A program made the position numbers and the translations under genes. Of a stretch of DNA of 64,000 bases, positions 61,641 through 64,000 are shown one piece after another; position 1 is the first letter of the stretch; every line of letters begins with the position of its first letter. This stretch comes from Atherinomorus stipes. Taxonomy: Eukaryota; Chordata; Actinopteri; Atheriniformes; Atherinidae. Below the pieces are notes generated by a model. That model searched no databases, had not been told where the DNA came from, and saw only the letters and a program-made list of their open reading frames with translations. The stretch spans positions 248,001-312,000 of the forward strand of contig JALJCO010013448.1 in NCBI GenBank assembly GCA_023101725.1, written 5' to 3'.

Positions 61641-61649
61641 GATTACTCA

Positions 61650-63190
61650 GACACATATCATCACACTGACAAACACATTAAAAGAATTCAAAAACAGTGA
61701 ACAATATATATACAACCAAAACCAGTTGGGGTGTTATCCATCCTCATAGTTATCTATACATACGTTGCCTGTTGTCTTCTATGCCAGGCTCTATGGATAT
61801 AATCAGATAAAGCAAATACAAATAAATAAACTTGATTTACATCATGGTGATTACATCATCAGAATACACACTCACGTGTGGGTACTTTGTCAAAAAGTTT
61901 TTTTCTTAAATCATCATAAAACGGAAAATACAACAAAAAATGGATTTTATTCTCAACTTCACCATGATGGAACAAGATCTCGCCAGACTTCTGGTAACAT
62001 CATCGTTGGTCCAGCATGTCTAAAAGTCCCCGTTATCCTGGAAGAACTTCATTTCCCAGCATTCCTTTCAGAGTCATGTGACTACGGTGCAGCTGCTGCT
62101 GCTACAGACTTGACTTGCTTTAAAGCTGCTGATAACACGTCTGGTTTTGGGGAATTTCTTTGACGATATATCGCACACAGTAACATATCGGCCGTCCCGA
62201 CTCATTACTTCCACATTTCTGCCCTGTAGATGGAAATGCAGCACGTTCGCTGCAGCTCAGGATCCTGACCGTGTTTCCAGCCCAGAAACGTCCCGTCCTC
62301 CACCTCCTCTGCATCTTTGCCCTCTGAGCTGCTGTTCAGAAAGTCTTCGGTTAGATCTGAAAGTTTGAAAGTGATGCGCGGACATGAACGGCGTGGCTAA
62401 TTGAAAAGTGGCGTGAAGCTGGAGGCTGATGATTCGAGGCTGATAAGGAGGCTCGGAAGGTGAATTTTAAAGAGCCCCTGAACAACGCGACGCTCGCAGC
62501 TGCAGGAAAGCAGGAATCCCAGCCGGAGCTGGAAGCTGTGGAGTGCAGGGAGACCACATTATAGCAACGTTCCAGTTTCCGGTTTCAGGATAAACTCTGG
62601 AGCCATGTGAAAACCTATTTAGCTCCTACCTGCTTCAGTTGAGAGAAGCGTGGAGGAGAAGAAGTGGCTGACTTCTATCTCTGCTGCAGGAGCGACGGCG
62701 CTGCCTTAAGCCCCTGAAGCAAGGCTGACACTCATCCGCTTCCAGCGGCTGTCACGGCAGCTGCCAATCAGCCGCTATCTGCCTTCAAGCCCAGGGCTGC
62801 TGGGGAGGCGCGATGATGATGAAGGGGGGAAACTAAGCAAAGAAGCGCAGAAGAAGAGAGTGGAGCGAGGCGGGAAACTCAGGGCCGCCGAGGCACGAGT
62901 TATATTTGGGCTCCGTCATTTCCATATCTGTAACGGGGAGAAAATAACGGCACAAACAGCCAGAAACAGTCTCAGGATGCTCTTCATGCTGGCGTCTTTC
63001 ATCTGCAGGTGACTTTAGTCAGGGAGGTGGAGAGGAAGACGACATTGGGGGGGAGGGGGGTTGTTTGACAACTTCTCTTAATACGTTTCCTCCTTTTCCA
63101 ACAGATAAAAGCCAGTACCACGAGAACGTCTGAGCTTTTAGGATGCAGGGACATTCCCCCACCCCAGCCCCCCCCCAACATCATAAGTTA
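61650..63190. other. intronic sequence, no gene
   Basis: No repeat or coding similarity. A frame of 132 residues at 61765-62163 has no domain. G-rich runs occur at 63048-63060 and C-rich at 63160-63177. Confidence 0.4.
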
Positions 63191-63196
63191 TTGATA

Positions 63197-63285
63197 AGGA
63201 TGCAAGATATTATTAGCCCCATATCGGTATATCAGCCAATCATTGCTTTAAAACCAAGCGACAACCTTCTAAAACGCCCAAAAAT
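63197..63285 (+). mobile_element. hAT-like left-end fragment
   Basis: AAGGATGCAAGATATTATTA, CCCCATATCGGTATATC and TTTAAAACC correspond to the left part of the 38209 element (GAGATGCAAGATATTATCGG). It breaks off before the 21-bp array. Confidence 0.55.
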
Positions 63286-63299
63286 GGCAGTTCACCCTT

Positions 63300-63888
63300 T
63301 ATTCACGAAGGGATGCAAAACAGCAAATCTCCATAAATTTCACAGCAGAAATAAACATGTTTACAGCAGAATAACCATGTTTACAGCAGAAATAAACATG
63401 TTTACAGCTGAAATAAACATGTTTACAGCAGATATGAACATGTTTACAGCTGAAATAAACATATTTACAGCAGATATAAACATGTTTACCACAGAAATAA
63501 ACACATTTAGAGCTGAAATAAACCTGTTTACAGCAGAAATAAACACATTTAGAGCTGAAATAAACATGTTTACAGCAGAAATAAACATGTTTACAGCTGA
63601 AATAAACATGTTTACAGCAGAAATAACACTTTTACAGCAGACTTAATCATGTTTACAGCTGAAATAAACATATTTACAGCAGAAATAAACACGTTTACAG
63701 CTCAAATTAACATATTTACAGCAGATATAAACATGTTTACAGCAGAAATAAACATGTTTAGCGGAGATATAAACATGTTTACTGCAGAAATAAACACGTC
63801 TACAGCAGAAATAAACACATTTACAGCTTAAAATTGACATGTTTACAACAGAAATAAACATGTTTACAGCGGATTTAAACATGGCTGA
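63300..63888 (+). repeat. 21-bp minisatellite copy, about 26 units
   Basis: GGGATGCAAAACAGCAAATC and CCATAAATTTCACAGCAG recall the left flank of the dispersed family. Units of TTTACAGCAGAAATAAACATG follow, with variants (GCTGAAATAAAC, ACACATTTAGAGC). The right flank of the family is absent; the array ends at TAAACATGGCTGAATGAG. Confidence 0.85.
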
Positions 63889-64000
63889 ATGAGAAAATAT
63901 TGGTATCGACCCCAGATACAAATATTGATGTGATAAATTCACAATAGTATTTAAAATAACAAGTAACTTAAGAAACTTTCTCAGCACTTTGAGGTAATAA

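Overview
This is vertebrate, almost certainly teleost fish, genomic DNA: spliced coding exons with GT/AG boundaries sit in very long introns filled with fish-type transposable elements (Tc1-like, hAT-like and TTAA-flanked elements, L2- and RTE-type LINE remnants) and unusually many tandem arrays. There are no bacterial genes, operons or CRISPR loci.

The only host gene I can support is pard3 (par-3 family cell polarity regulator), on the minus strand. Three consecutive internal exons are present: exon A 54572-54398, exon B 21054-20882 and exon C 14696-14559. Their reading phases join exactly (0/1, 1/0, 0/0) and together they encode the linker between the N-terminal oligomerisation domain and PDZ1. 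The first exon(s) lie beyond 64000 and the PDZ exons lie before position 1. The introns inside the window are 33.3 kb (A-B) and 6.2 kb (B-C), and two more are partial.

Layout. 1-14.5 kb (intron after exon C): SINE-like tail, hairpin MITE, truncated L2 LINE, a TTAA-flanked element nested in a Tc1-like MITE, a 1.1-kb foldback element, and a triple-nested MITE stack that splits an AT microsatellite. 14.7-20.9 kb (intron B-C): a 58-unit, 40-bp satellite between inverted arms and a 21-bp minisatellite; tandem DNA makes up over half of this intron. 21-54 kb (intron A-B): a TTAA-flanked element with an 18-bp minisatellite, several hAT-like composites, further copies of the 21-bp-repeat family, a decayed 1.6-kb Tc1 transposon (39.8-41.4 kb), a GGAT array, an RTE LINE tail and an 11/12-bp GATC-rich minisatellite. 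54.6-64 kb: a 4-kb, 49-bp satellite, another DNA element and another 21-bp array.

I found no new gene system. The strongest unusual signal is structural: at least four different tandem arrays sit inside identifiable transposable elements. For the 21-bp family the window shows copies of one dispersed repeat with about 1-3 units next to copies with about 30 or more, so the growth of a satellite from a transposon can be read directly. A second theme is nested MITEs that appear to have moved on as composites.
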